Position numbers and translations under genes: made by a program. Shown here piece after piece: positions 34,505 to 43,217 of a stretch of DNA of 64,000 bases. Source of the DNA: Acidimicrobiia bacterium (GTDB lineage Bacteria; Actinomycetota; Acidimicrobiia; Acidimicrobiales; Bin134). The number at the start of each line of letters is the position of its first letter. Within the stretch, counting starts at the first letter, position 1. The notes under the pieces are model-generated. The model was not told the origin of the DNA. It saw only the letters and a list, made by a program, of their open reading frames with translations, and did no database searches. The stretch is from the NCBI GenBank assembly GCA_022822905.1, contig JAJDYE010000032.1, forward strand, positions 1 through 64,000, in the 5' to 3' direction.

Positions 34505-35129
34505 ACCTTCGCTTGTAGGCCTCCAGATCGGGCGGCAGGCGGTCGCGCTTGAGCTCGGCGAAGTTGTCGTAAGCGGTAAGCCAGCGCACGTGGCGCCACA
34601 GCTCCACCGCCTCCTCGGTCGACTCGGGCGGGTTGCTGATGACCGGACCGAACAGCGCCGGGCCCTCGCCGCCGTCCAGGCGGATGGTGGGCACTCCGAA
34701 GCTGCGGGTCTCGTCGCACAAGATGGTGTGCTCCGACTTCAGCGTCTCCCAGGTGCTGTCGTCGGCCAAGGCGTCGTCCACCAGGCTGGCGTCGAATCCG
34801 GCGTCCACCGCGGCGGCCCGGATGGTGTCGAGCTCGTCCACCGACTCCACCAAGTCGAACGCCCGGCGGCCGATGGCCTGGTAGTAGGCGCCGATACCGT
34901 CATTGCCACCCACCTCGCGGGCCTTGACGGCGGTGCGAAGCGAGCGCACCCCCACGCCCCGCTCGGGGTCGAACTCGTCCATGGGCTTGTCGAAGTTGAC
35001 GATGGCCAACGAGAACAATCCCCAGGTGACGCTCACCTCACCGGCGTCTTCGATCTGACGAACCCAACGGGCTGTCTGCCAGCACCATGGTCAAAGCGGG
35101 TCGAAGTAGAAGGTGATTGGCTCAGTCAT
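34488..35129 (-). CDS. DsbA-like mycothiol-dependent nitroreductase (Rv2466c-like), candidate selenoprotein with Sec at codon 13
   Basis: Reading through TGA at 35093-35091 gives 213 residues. The N-terminus is MTEPITFYFDPL-U-PWCW. Thioredoxin-fold relatives such as Rv2466c (207 residues) have CPWC here, so TGA replaces exactly the nucleophilic first Cys. The resolving Cys16, the cis-Pro loop FGVPTIRL and the full-length C-terminal helices are intact. A SECIS-like hairpin follows at 35057-35076. Without readthrough only a frame from 35036 remains, which lacks the first beta strand and active site. The gene follows the LLM oxidoreductase by 23 bp. Selenocysteine insertion is the favoured reading; a TGC-to-TGA nonsense mutation or sequencing error is the alternative. 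Confidence 0.7.
35057..35076 (-). promoter_or_regulatory. candidate bacterial SECIS hairpin
   Basis: On the minus strand, nt 15-34 after TGA fold into a stem of 3 + 5 bp (GAC with GUC, AGCCC with GGGUU) with one bulged C and a GUU apical loop. The loop G lies 23 nt after TGA, within the 16-37 nt window and first-two-positions-G rule described for bacterial SECIS elements. I folded it by eye. GC-rich DNA forms chance hairpins, so this is supportive rather than decisive. Confidence 0.55.
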
Positions 35130-35152
35130 GGCGTCATTATTCCAGTCTTGGG

Positions 35153-36175
35153 CTAGCCGAGGATGACCTCGGCGATTGTGCGCAGTTCCTCAGCGCTTCG
35201 GGCGCCCACGTTGATGCCGGTGATCGGGCTCTCCTCCCAGGCGGCCAGCCGGTCGCGTATCCGCTCCGGCGATCCCACCAGCGAGATCTCATCGGCGAAC
35301 TGGTCGGGCACCGCGGCGATGGCCTCCTCTCGGCGGCCTTCGAAGAACAGGTCTTGGATGTGGAAGGCCTCTTCCTCGAATCCCATCCGGGCCATGAGCT
35401 TGGTGTGGTAGTTCTGGCCCTTGGCCCCCATCCCCCCGATGTAGAAGCCCAGCGAGGCCTTGGTGGGGAACAGCGCCTCGGCTAACTCCTCGTCGGAGTC
35501 GCCGGTGACCTTGATGGTGGTGTGGACGGTGATCTCGAAGTCGTCGGAGCGCCCGGCGATCGACTCGGCGTACACCTCGGGACGGAAGGGGGAGTAGTAC
35601 AGCGGCAGCCAGCCGTCGGCGATCTCCACCGTCTGGGCGATGTTCTTGGGGCCCTCGGCGCCGATGAAGATGGGGATGTCGACCCGGGGGGGATGGGTCA
35701 TGATCTTGAGCGGCTTGCCCAGGCCGGTGTCGCCCTCCCCTTTGTAGGGATGGTTGTAGTAGTCGCCCTCGAACGTGAGGTACCCGTCGCGGGCGAACAC
35801 CCGCCGCAGGATCTCCACGTACTCACGGGTGCGGGCCAGCGGTCGGTTGCCGGGCTGGCCGTACCACCCCTCCACCACTTGAGGGCCGGACACGCCCAAT
35901 CCCAGGATGAGGCGTTGGTTGGACAAGTGATCGGCAGTCACCGCGTGCATGGCGGTGGCCGTGGGCGTGCGGGCGGCCAGCTGGACGATGCCGGTACCCA
36001 GACGAATGCGCTCGGTATGGGCGGCCAGCCAAACCAGCGGAGAGAAGGCATCGGAGCCCCACGATTCGGCGGTCCACACCGAGTCGTAGCCCAGCCGCTC
36101 TGCCTCTTGGGTAAGAGGCACGAAGCCCTCGGGCATCCCGCGGCTCCAATATCCCCAGACCAGTCCGAGTTTCAT
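35153..36175 (-). CDS. LLM-class F420-dependent oxidoreductase
   Basis: A 340-residue luciferase-like TIM-barrel protein. It begins [10 protein letters not shown], and contains [17 protein letters not shown], the strand [20 protein letters not shown] and [15 protein letters not shown], all typical of coenzyme F420-dependent LLM oxidoreductases of Actinobacteria and Acidimicrobiia. The substrate cannot be told. It is the first gene of the six-gene minus-strand operon and lies 23 bp before the nitroreductase gene, so the two may share a redox pathway. It is divergent from rpmB. Confidence 0.92.
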   Translation of the reverse strand: MKLGLVWGYWSRGMPEGFVPLTQEAERLGYDSVWTAESWGSDAFSPLVWLAAHTERIRLGTGIVQLAARTPTATAMHAVTADHLSNQRLILGLGVSGPQVVEGWYGQPGNRPLARTREYVEILRRVFARDGYLTFEGDYYNHPYKGEGDTGLGKPLKIMTHPPRVDIPIFIGAEGPKNIAQTVEIADGWLPLYYSPFRPEVYAESIAGRSDDFEITVHTTIKVTGDSDEELAEALFPTKASLGFYIGGMGAKGQNYHTKLMARMGFEEEAFHIQDLFFEGRREEAIAAVPDQFADEISLVGSPERIRDRLAAWEESPITGINVGARSAEELRTIAEVILG

Positions 36176-36272
36176 GGCGGCGACCCTATCCCGCCTTACT
36201 AGTTGGGTTAGTTGTTGTCAGCCGTTATCCCGTTTGTCGAAGGCGGTAGCGGGGCCGGTAACATGGTTCCCT

Positions 36273-36509
36273 ATGTCCAAGGTCTGCCAGGTGACCGGTC
36301 GTCGCCCGTCGTTCGGCAATAACGTGTCCCACTCGCACCGCAAAACGCGGCGCCGGTGGAACCCGAACGTCCACAAGCACCGCTTCTGGCTGCCGTCGGA
36401 GAAGCGGTGGATCACCCTCAACGTTTCGGCCAAAGGCCTCAAGACCATCAACAAGCACGGCATCGACAAGGTTGTGGCCCAGATGCGCCAGCGCGGCGAG
36501 AAGGTGTGA
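36273..36509 (+). CDS. rpmB: 50S ribosomal protein bL28
   Basis: 78 residues from ATG 36273, with the family pattern [35 protein letters not shown] and the end [13 protein letters not shown]. It has only one Cys, so it is the zinc-independent (C-minus) type. It is followed after 3 bp by rpmG. No Zur-type palindrome was seen in the 97 bp before it, so zinc regulation is not evident. Confidence 0.96.
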   Translation: MSKVCQVTGRRPSFGNNVSHSHRKTRRRWNPNVHKHRFWLPSEKRWITLNVSAKGLKTINKHGIDKVVAQMRQRGEKV

Positions 36510-36512
36510 CCA

Positions 36513-36674
36513 ATGGCCAGTGACAAGCGCCCCATCATCAAGCTCAAGTCCACTGCGGGCACCGGCTACACCTACGTGACCACCAAGAACCGCATCAACG
36601 ACCGGGAGCGGATCGAGCTCAAGAAATACGACCCGGTGGCCCGCAAGCACGTTGTGTTCAAGGAGGAGCGGTAG
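36513..36674 (+). CDS. rpmG: 50S ribosomal protein bL33 (Cys-free type)
   Basis: 53 residues, [17 protein letters not shown] to a KEER end. This is the standard bL33 sequence ([30 protein letters not shown]) but without the two CxxC zinc motifs. It starts 3 bp after rpmB. A GGAGGAG near its 3' end could serve the following HD gene. Confidence 0.96.
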   Translation: MASDKRPIIKLKSTAGTGYTYVTTKNRINDRERIELKKYDPVARKHVVFKEER

Positions 36675-36805
36675 CCACCACCGTCGACGAGCGCAGGGAG
36701 CTCCTTACAGCCGCACTGCTGGCCGAAGACCCTGCCCCGCCGCTGTGGCAACTGGTTGATTCCGGCCTCGCCGACGAGATCGTCCCCGAACTTCCCGCGC
36801 TCCGC

Positions 36806-37450
36806 TTGGAGCAAGACCCGATCCATCGCCACAAAGACGTGCTGGCCCATACCATCGCGGTGGTGGCCAAAACCCGGGCTGATCTGGTTCTGCGGTTGGC
36901 CACGCTGTTCCACGATGTGGGCAAGCCCCGCACCCGCTCCTATGAGCGGGGAACGGTCACCTTCTACCACCACGAGGCAGTGGGCGCTCGCATGACCCGC
37001 AAGCGGCTCACCGAGCTGGGCTATTCCGAGCAGGTGGTAGACGACGTGAGCGAGTTAGTGCGCTTGTCGGGCCGGTTCAAGGGTTACGCCGACGGCTGGA
37101 GCGACGCTGCCGTTCGCCGCTACGCACGGGAGGCCGGACCCCTGCTGGGCTATCTCAACGAACTAGTGAGGGCCGACTGCACCACCCGGAATCGCCAAAA
37201 GGCCGCCGATCTCCAGCACCACGTGGACGATTTGGAGGCCCGAATCGCCCAATTGGCGGAGGAGGAGCGCCGTGCCGCCGAGCGTCCGCTGATCGACGGC
37301 AACGAGGTGATGGAGCGCTACGGCATCGGTCCCGGCCCCGAAGTGGGTGCGGCGCTCAGGTTCCTTTTGGAGCTGAAGCGGGCCGAGCCCGACCTGGATC
37401 GGGCGGCAACCGAGGCCCGACTCGATGCCTGGTGGGCCAAAAAGGGGTAA
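36806..37450 (+). CDS. HD-domain protein, headless CCA-adding-enzyme homologue
   Basis: 214 residues from TTG 36806. The sequence matches the C-terminal HD and RNA-binding half of actinobacterial tRNA nucleotidyltransferase PcnA: HRHKDVLAHT, FHDVGKPRTR, YHHEAVGARM, AVRRYAREAG, RADCTTRN and GNEVMERYGIGPGP. The N-terminal nucleotidyltransferase head is missing. Family similarity continues upstream to about 36674 (LWQLVDSGLADEIVPELP), so the true start is probably earlier. No ATG/GTG/TTG exists in frame there; a GTA or CTG after the GGAGGAG at 36662 is possible. It may be an HD phosphohydrolase/phosphodiesterase acting on RNA ends. Confidence 0.78.
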   Translation: MEQDPIHRHKDVLAHTIAVVAKTRADLVLRLATLFHDVGKPRTRSYERGTVTFYHHEAVGARMTRKRLTELGYSEQVVDDVSELVRLSGRFKGYADGWSDAAVRRYAREAGPLLGYLNELVRADCTTRNRQKAADLQHHVDDLEARIAQLAEEERRAAERPLIDGNEVMERYGIGPGPEVGAALRFLLELKRAEPDLDRAATEARLDAWWAKKG

Positions 37451-37518
37451 TTCCCCAGGTCAGAGGCTGACACTATAGAGAGTTGTGGTCGGGGTAGCCT
37501 CCGACTGGGAGTTGTCAA

Positions 37519-39252
37519 TTGCCCGGTCGATTCGTTGTTCTCTTGGCGGTCTTGCTGCTGGCGTCGTCCTGCTCTGAAAGCTCGGCGGTGGTGCCGGATT
37601 CTCAGCCAACGGGTGCCGTTGTGACGGCAACACCCTCCCAACCGAGCCCCACCCCCACTGTGTCCGCTGCCACGCCGTCGGCCGAGCCAGCGCCGCCTCC
37701 AGGGCCCACTGCGACTGCTAAGCCCGCTGCGACCGTAGAGCCCACAGCGGCTCCCGAACCCACACCGTCTCTTGAGCCCATCGCAACCGCGGTGCCTGCT
37801 GAGCCTGAGCGCGATTGCTCGCCAGTTATCCCCGACGATCTTCAGATATCCCCCGTGACGACACCACTGCTTGATTTGTTTGATCCTCCTTCGGCTGCCG
37901 ATGCCAGCGATCGTCTCTTATCCCCCAGAGCTCTTGCGGTGACCAGTATTGAGATATCGAAAGTCATATACGAATGCGCCCACGAGGTGGGTCTGGCGTT
38001 CGCTGACGATCCTGCGGCGATTTCCACGCTGATGTCGCGCGGGATTCGAGGCCCCCTGCTGCTGGTTGCCCCTTGGTTCGATCTCCCATTGATGGGTGAG
38101 CTTGGGCGTCTTGCTCCGGAGCTCGTCGTGACAGCCGGATTCGATGCCCCGGTCCTTCGATATGCCCTGTCTGACTTCGCTTTCGAACAGATTGCGGTTG
38201 ATCAGCAGGCCACCTTTTCCTCTGAAGGGCTGTCCGATGGCCCCGTGTGGCTCGTCGGGAATGCCGAGGAGGGCGTGCCGTTGGCAGCCCTCGGCCACCA
38301 AGTCGGAGCTGAGGTGTTCATCGTGTCCGGCGACCTCCGAGCCCTGTCCCCGGAGATTCGCAACGCGATCTCCGGCGCCCCCGATTGGGGATTATTCTTA
38401 CAGGAGTCCGGCGGGGATGCCCGCTGGCAGCTGGAGGTAATCCGCCGGGGTGATGAACTGCCTGGCGGGGGCCTGCTCATGTTCGATGCGGGCTTCGACC
38501 GCCGCTTAGTGGCCATCTACGGCCATCCTTCGGGGTCGGCCCTCGGGGTGCTGGGGGAACAAAGCGCTGAGGAGGGGGTGGAGCGCCTCCGATCCATCGC
38601 CGAGGGCTACGACGCCGACGGCTCGGTGGTGCTGCCCACCTTCGAGATCATCGCCACTGTCGCCTCAGCCGGTGCCGGCAGCGACGGCGACTATTCGGCT
38701 GAGACCGCCCGGGATGTGATCAGACCCTGGATCGAGACTGCGGCGGCCAACGACATATATGTAGTGCTGGACCTCCAACCAGGGCGAACCGACTTCCTCA
38801 CCCAGGCCAGGTACTACGAAGAGTTCCTCCGCCTGCCCCATGTCGGCCTGGCTCTCGATCCCGAGTGGAGGCTCAAACCCCACCAGGTCCACCTAGAGCA
38901 GATAGGCACCGTCGATGCTGCGGAGATCAATCGGGTTGTGGAGTGGCTGGCCGGGATCGTTCGGGAAGAGGCCTTGCCTCAGAAGCTTCTGATCGTCCAC
39001 CAATTCCGGTTGGACATGATCTCCAACCGCCACCAGATCAAGACCCCTCCAGAGCTGGCGGTGTTGATCCAGATGGACGGCCAAGGTCCGCTGACCAGCA
39101 AATACAACACCTGGAATGTGCTGACCAGGGAGTTCGACGCAGGCCAGTTCCATTGGGGCTGGAAGAACTTCTACGACGAGGACATCCCCACCCCTACCGC
39201 CGAGCAGGTACTGGCGCTCTCCCCCTACCCGGCGTTCGTGTCGTACCAGTAA
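37519..39252 (+). CDS. large lipoprotein of unknown function
   Basis: 577 residues from TTG 37519. The signal peptide ends in the lipobox LASSC (Cys about 18). A Thr/Pro/Ala spacer runs to about residue 95. The middle region (about 100-330: LLVAPWFDLPL, VWLVGNAEEGVPLAALG, AEVFIVSGDL) has Rossmann-like repeats somewhat like cell-wall-binding repeat 2 domains. The C-terminal 250 residues (YVVLDLQPGRTDFL, KLLIVHQFRLDMI, FHWGWKNFYDEDI) look like a TIM-barrel-like domain. No catalytic set was identified. A surface-binding or polysaccharide-related role is possible but unproven. Confidence 0.75.
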   Translation: MPGRFVVLLAVLLLASSCSESSAVVPDSQPTGAVVTATPSQPSPTPTVSAATPSAEPAPPPGPTATAKPAATVEPTAAPEPTPSLEPIATAVPAEPERDCSPVIPDDLQISPVTTPLLDLFDPPSAADASDRLLSPRALAVTSIEISKVIYECAHEVGLAFADDPAAISTLMSRGIRGPLLLVAPWFDLPLMGELGRLAPELVVTAGFDAPVLRYALSDFAFEQIAVDQQATFSSEGLSDGPVWLVGNAEEGVPLAALGHQVGAEVFIVSGDLRALSPEIRNAISGAPDWGLFLQESGGDARWQLEVIRRGDELPGGGLLMFDAGFDRRLVAIYGHPSGSALGVLGEQSAEEGVERLRSIAEGYDADGSVVLPTFEIIATVASAGAGSDGDYSAETARDVIRPWIETAAANDIYVVLDLQPGRTDFLTQARYYEEFLRLPHVGLALDPEWRLKPHQVHLEQIGTVDAAEINRVVEWLAGIVREEALPQKLLIVHQFRLDMISNRHQIKTPPELAVLIQMDGQGPLTSKYNTWNVLTREFDAGQFHWGWKNFYDEDIPTPTAEQVLALSPYPAFVSYQ

Positions 39253-39261
39253 GGATGAGGA

Positions 39262-39279
39262 ACCAGCTTTAGAGCTGGT
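39262..39279. terminator. hairpin between convergent genes
   Basis: A perfect 7-bp stem (39262-39268 with 39273-39279) with a TTAG loop spans the 16-bp gap and the stop of the minus-strand gene. It is placed as a bidirectional terminator would be. There is no T-tract. Confidence 0.4.
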
Positions 39280-40063
39280 CTACGTAGGTGTCGGTGCCCA
39301 CCACGGTCTTGTAGAACGGGCCGGCCCAGCAGACGTTGGCCAAACCCGAGCCGTTGATCGCGTCTACATAGCCCTGGAACGACTCCCAGCAGCCGTCGGG
39401 CTGCTCATCGCAGAAGAAGATCTGGAGGGTGCGGGCCTCGGTTCCGGTGCCCGATCCCAGGTCCATGGGGGAGTTGGAGGTGATCTCATCGCGCTGGCGG
39501 GGCTTCCAGGTGGATCCGATGGCCACCGGGGAGCCGGCCATCATCTCGGGCATGGCCTTGTCCCGCAGGAACGTGTGGAGCTCGTCCTCGCTCACACCGT
39601 CGGCCCGGTCCATGGCCACGACACCGATGCCGGCGTAGCCGTGGTCGAGGGCCAGTTCCAGCGGCACGGGATCGTCGTCGCGGTAGGCGGCCCAGCCCAC
39701 GTCGGCCAAGATGGTGTGGCGGTGGGTGCGCTCGGCGAACCCCCGATCGTTGGTGTACAACCAGTGCACCTGTTCGCCGGCCCACTCCCAGTGCTCCTCA
39801 TCGTGGCCGTCGAGCACCCAGTACACCGCCAGGAACGAGCCTTGGCTGGCCTGCGACACCTCGCCGCTGCCGTCGGTGATGCGCATGTCCTTCAGCGCCC
39901 GGGGTGCCACCCAGCGGGACCCGGCAAACATCCAGGGCCCGATCATGCACCCGGCGTAGAAGTGGTCTCGCTCGTACCAGCGGTTGTACTCCTTCTCGTG
40001 GCCCGGATTCGGGTCCACCAGGGTGAAGAGCATGCTGCCAACGTGGATGGGATAGTCGTTCAC
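39269..40063 (-). CDS. unknown protein, possible dimeric alpha/beta-barrel type
   Basis: A 264-residue soluble protein. The N-terminus (HVGSMLFTLVDPNPGHEKEY followed by NRWYERDHFYAGCM) and a second half of similar layout (ALDHGYAGIGVVAMDRADG) suggest two ferredoxin-like repeats as in dimeric alpha/beta-barrel or EthD-like proteins. No catalytic motif is clear. It is divergent from the thiolase-like gene 38 bp away, so the two may share regulation. The function is unknown. Confidence 0.65.
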   Translation of the reverse strand: MNDYPIHVGSMLFTLVDPNPGHEKEYNRWYERDHFYAGCMIGPWMFAGSRWVAPRALKDMRITDGSGEVSQASQGSFLAVYWVLDGHDEEHWEWAGEQVHWLYTNDRGFAERTHRHTILADVGWAAYRDDDPVPLELALDHGYAGIGVVAMDRADGVSEDELHTFLRDKAMPEMMAGSPVAIGSTWKPRQRDEITSNSPMDLGSGTGTEARTLQIFFCDEQPDGCWESFQGYVDAINGSGLANVCWAGPFYKTVVGTDTYVDQL

Positions 40064-40101
40064 GCCGCTGAACCTAGCGGCTGCGCTCTAGTGTCGTCAC
40101 A

Positions 40102-41271
40102 GTGAGCCAACACCCCTTCCGTGACAAAGCCGCCATCGCGGGCATCGGCATCACCGAGCTGTCGAAGAACTCGGGGGTGAGCACCCTCACGCTGGCGTTG
40201 CGGGCCATCATGGCCGCCATCGAGGACGCCGGGCTGCGTCGGGAGGACATCGACGGTGTGGCTTGCCACCAAGTGCAGGACTCCATCACCGCCTCCATTG
40301 TGGCCCAGTGCCTGGGGGTGGAAGACCTGTCTTGGTACTGCGACCAGTTCGGGGGCGGTTCCACCTCCCACTCGGTGGTGGGCCACGCGGCCAGTGCCGC
40401 CGCTTTGGGCCATGCCTGCCACATCGTGGTGTGGCGATCCATCAACGCCCGCTCCGAGCACCGTATGGGCGGCACGGGCCGCCCGCCGCCGGCCATCGTG
40501 GAAACCCAGTACCAGCACCCCATCGGCTGGGTGACCCCGCCGCAGTGGTATGCCATGTTCGCCCGCTCCCACATGAGCCAGTGGGGCACCACCTCTGAGG
40601 ATCTGGGGCGCATCGCCGTGCAACAGCGGGCCAACGCCATCCACAACGAGCGGGCCATGATGCGGGCCCCCATGACCATGGACGACTACTACGCCTCCCG
40701 CTGGATTGTGGAGCCGTTCCGGCTGTTCGACTGCTGTTTGGAGACCGACGCAGCCGCCGCAGTGGTAATCACCACCACCGAGCGGGCCCGGGATCTGCGC
40801 CAGACGCCGGTATTGATCTCGGGGATGACCTGGGGCGGCGGCCATATGATGCACAGCAACCGGGTGCAGGCCGACTGGACCACCTCTGTTGCCGCCAAGA
40901 TGGCCCGTCGGCTGTACGAGATGGCCGGAGTCGGCCCTGACGACATCCAGTACGCCTCCCTGTACGACGCCTTCACCCACCTCGTGTTGGTTCAAGTTGA
41001 GGACTACGGGTTCGCCCCCAAGGGCGAGGCCGCCGCCTTCATCGCCGATGGGGGAACCGCCCCCGGAGGGCGGGTGCCGGTGAACACCCACGGCGGGTTC
41101 TTGTCAGAGGGCTACGTCCACGGCCTCAACAACCTGCACGAGGCCGTCCGCCAAGTGAGAGGCACCGCCGGGCGCTTCCAAGTGCCCGACGCCCAGGTGG
41201 CCTTGTCCACCGGCCAGCCCGGCTATGTGGCCGGCAATTCCTCGGCCATCATTCTGCGCCGCGATAGCTGA
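40102..41271 (+). CDS. thiolase-superfamily protein (lipid-transfer/Ltp2-like)
   Basis: 389 residues from GTG 40102, with the N-terminal thiolase fold (AAIAGIGITELSKNSG, ALRAIMAAIEDAGL). At the position of the usual nucleophilic Cys the protein reads FGGGSTSHSVVGHAASAA, so the acyl-accepting Cys is absent. The C-terminus NTHGGFLSEGYVHGLNNLHE matches lipid-transfer/retro-aldolase members such as Ltp2, which pair with DUF35 proteins. A DUF35 gene lies 1.4 kb downstream, beyond an MFS gene. Probable role: C-C bond cleavage or formation on acyl-CoA substrates rather than classical thiolysis. Confidence 0.85.
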   Translation: MSQHPFRDKAAIAGIGITELSKNSGVSTLTLALRAIMAAIEDAGLRREDIDGVACHQVQDSITASIVAQCLGVEDLSWYCDQFGGGSTSHSVVGHAASAAALGHACHIVVWRSINARSEHRMGGTGRPPPAIVETQYQHPIGWVTPPQWYAMFARSHMSQWGTTSEDLGRIAVQQRANAIHNERAMMRAPMTMDDYYASRWIVEPFRLFDCCLETDAAAAVVITTTERARDLRQTPVLISGMTWGGGHMMHSNRVQADWTTSVAAKMARRLYEMAGVGPDDIQYASLYDAFTHLVLVQVEDYGFAPKGEAAAFIADGGTAPGGRVPVNTHGGFLSEGYVHGLNNLHEAVRQVRGTAGRFQVPDAQVALSTGQPGYVAGNSSAIILRRDS

Positions 41272-41294
41272 CTGAATGCCTGCGAAGGGGGCGG

Positions 41295-42551
41295 CTACCC
41301 AGTGGGAACCGGCTCGGCTCGCTCCTGGCGAGCGGCGTACCAGGCGGCGGCTGCGGCTGCCACCAGCACCAACGCGGCCAGCCCGGCCCAGTGGCTCAGC
41401 GAGTGAAAGCCGAAGTGTTCCATCGCCACGCCCGAGGACAGACCGGCGATCGCCCCGCCACCGGTCATCAATAGATCGGCGCCTCCCTGCATCTCCACCC
41501 GCTGGGCCACCGGGAACGCCGAGGTGAGCAGAGCGCTCCCCGCGATCAGCCCGAAACTCCAGCCCAAGCCCACCAGCAGGAGGCCGGCGAACATCCCGGC
41601 GCTGTCCTCGGCGCTGTTGTGGGCCGCGGTCTCCGCGCCAATGCACAGGATCACCCCGCCCAACGCCACCATGAGATAGGGGCCCATGCGGTCGACGAGC
41701 CAGCCCACGATGGGGGAGAAGGCGAACATCCCGATGACATGCACTGAGATCACCCAGCCGATCACCCGGAGATGGTGGTCGCCGCTGTCCATGTGCAGCG
41801 GGGTCATGGTCATCACCCCCACCATTACGGCTTGGCCGGTGAGCATGGCGATCACCGCCAGCCGGGCGGCGGGCACGGTGGCGATTCGCCGTCCCACCAC
41901 CCGCAGCGGTGCCGGCCGGGCCGCGGCTTTGCCCACTGTGCCCAGCACTTCCAGCGGGTCGGGGCGCAGCCATATATGAGTGACGGTGAGCCCGATGACG
42001 AAAAGGACCATTCCCAGCAGATAGGGGCCAGACAGCTCCGGTAGCCCGAAGAACCCAGCTACCGCCGACGCGGGGCCCAGTGCGATAGTTGGCCCCAAAG
42101 CTGCGCCGAACGTCGTTGACCACACCAGCATTCCAATGGCTCGGGCCCGCCGGTCGTCGGGGGCCAGGTCGGCTGAGGCGAATCGGGCCGCCAAATTGGT
42201 GGCATTACCCGCACCGATGCCGATGATCCCCACCACCAACAGCGGATAGAAGTCGGCCACCGCGGCCAGAAAGGCAAGGGTGGCTCCAACCGTTCCAATG
42301 GACCACCCGGCCACCAAGCCCCGGCGACGGCCGAGTCGGGCCATTCGACGAGCCAAGGGAACGGTCATCGCCACGCTGCCCACCTGCATCATGGCGGCAG
42401 CCACCCCGGCCAGGGTCTCGCTGCCGGTGATCTCCTTGGCCAGCACCGCAGCCGCGGCGAACCCCGAAGCCATGGCCGCCGAGGTGGGGACCACCGAGGC
42501 CATCAGCGTCCGCGACGCCCGCTGATAGGCCACTGTTCGCTCTACCGTCAT
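41295..42551 (-). CDS. major facilitator superfamily transporter
   Basis: A 418-residue protein with 12 hydrophobic segments and typical MFS loops (ARRMARLGRRRGLVAGWSIG between segments 2 and 3, GWLVDRMGPYLMVALGG in the second half). It is inserted in opposite orientation between the thiolase-like and DUF35 genes, and is convergent with the former. The substrate is unknown. No drug- or sugar-specific motif was recognised. Confidence 0.88.
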   Translation of the reverse strand: MTVERTVAYQRASRTLMASVVPTSAAMASGFAAAAVLAKEITGSETLAGVAAAMMQVGSVAMTVPLARRMARLGRRRGLVAGWSIGTVGATLAFLAAVADFYPLLVVGIIGIGAGNATNLAARFASADLAPDDRRARAIGMLVWSTTFGAALGPTIALGPASAVAGFFGLPELSGPYLLGMVLFVIGLTVTHIWLRPDPLEVLGTVGKAAARPAPLRVVGRRIATVPAARLAVIAMLTGQAVMVGVMTMTPLHMDSGDHHLRVIGWVISVHVIGMFAFSPIVGWLVDRMGPYLMVALGGVILCIGAETAAHNSAEDSAGMFAGLLLVGLGWSFGLIAGSALLTSAFPVAQRVEMQGGADLLMTGGGAIAGLSSGVAMEHFGFHSLSHWAGLAALVLVAAAAAAWYAARQERAEPVPTG

Positions 42552-42683
42552 GGCTTTGCCGTCATCGCTCTGCCGTCATGTCGGGGCAACTGGTCTGTTC
42601 TGGGTCTTTCCGAATAGGTGCTGCCCAGCGATCTTGGCTGGGCTCGGCCCACTCTAGGTCGGGACTGTGGCAGTCTGGGAACG

Positions 42684-43115
42684 ATGACCGCCGTTGACCG
42701 ATCGGCCGACAAAGCCCCCAAGCCCCGGCCCTATCCTGAGCGGGACTCGGCACCGTGGTGGGAGCGCATCAACCAGCACCGCTTCGAATTGCAGCGCTGC
42801 GACGATTGCGGGGCATGGCGGTGGCCGTCTCGGGCCATGTGCGGGCGCTGCGGTTCCTTCGGATACACCTGGGTACCGCTGTCGGGCCGGGCCACGGTGG
42901 AGAGCTGGGTGGTGAACCACCACGCCTTCCTCCCCGGATTCGCCTCCCCCTACACCGTGGTGCTGGGCCGCCTCGACGAACAGGACGACCTGTGCCTGCC
43001 CGCCACCTGGCAAGGCGACGAAGAGCCCGTCGCCGGCCAGCCCATCGAAGTGGTCTTCGAAGACCACACCGACGACGAAGGTCCCTTCACCCTCCTCGCC
43101 TGGCTCCCCGCCTGA
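42684..43115 (+). CDS. Zn-ribbon OB-fold protein (DUF35)
   Basis: 143 residues from ATG 42684. The N-terminal rubredoxin-like zinc ribbon has CDDCGAWRWPSRAMCGRCGS (four Cys), followed by an OB-fold (VESWVVNHHAFLPGF, VVLGRLDEQDDLCLPA). DUF35 proteins form complexes with thiolase-like enzymes and bind acyl-CoA. Its probable partner is the Ltp2-like protein encoded at 40102-41271, although an MFS gene now separates them. An in-frame start at 42618 would add 22 unrelated residues. Confidence 0.88.
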   Translation: MTAVDRSADKAPKPRPYPERDSAPWWERINQHRFELQRCDDCGAWRWPSRAMCGRCGSFGYTWVPLSGRATVESWVVNHHAFLPGFASPYTVVLGRLDEQDDLCLPATWQGDEEPVAGQPIEVVFEDHTDDEGPFTLLAWLPA

Positions 43116-43217
43116 GCTGTCGGCGGCCAATGGCTTGGCTTGCCGCTCGGGGTGACCTGAGGGGGGGTGGGTGTACTAGATTTCCTCGCGGACCCGGAAG
43201 ACGATTAGGGAGATGCC

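Noticed and set aside
35074..35086. Alternative SECIS hairpin GCUG-GCAGA-CAGC just after the TGA
   Set aside because: It even has a bulged U as in E. coli fdhF, but its loop G lies only 12 nt after TGA, closer than the reported 16-37 nt range. The second hairpin fits better.
36176..36272. Zur-type operator before rpmB-rpmG
   Set aside because: The Cys-free ribosomal proteins suggested zinc control, but no TGAAAATNATTTTCA-like palindrome is present.
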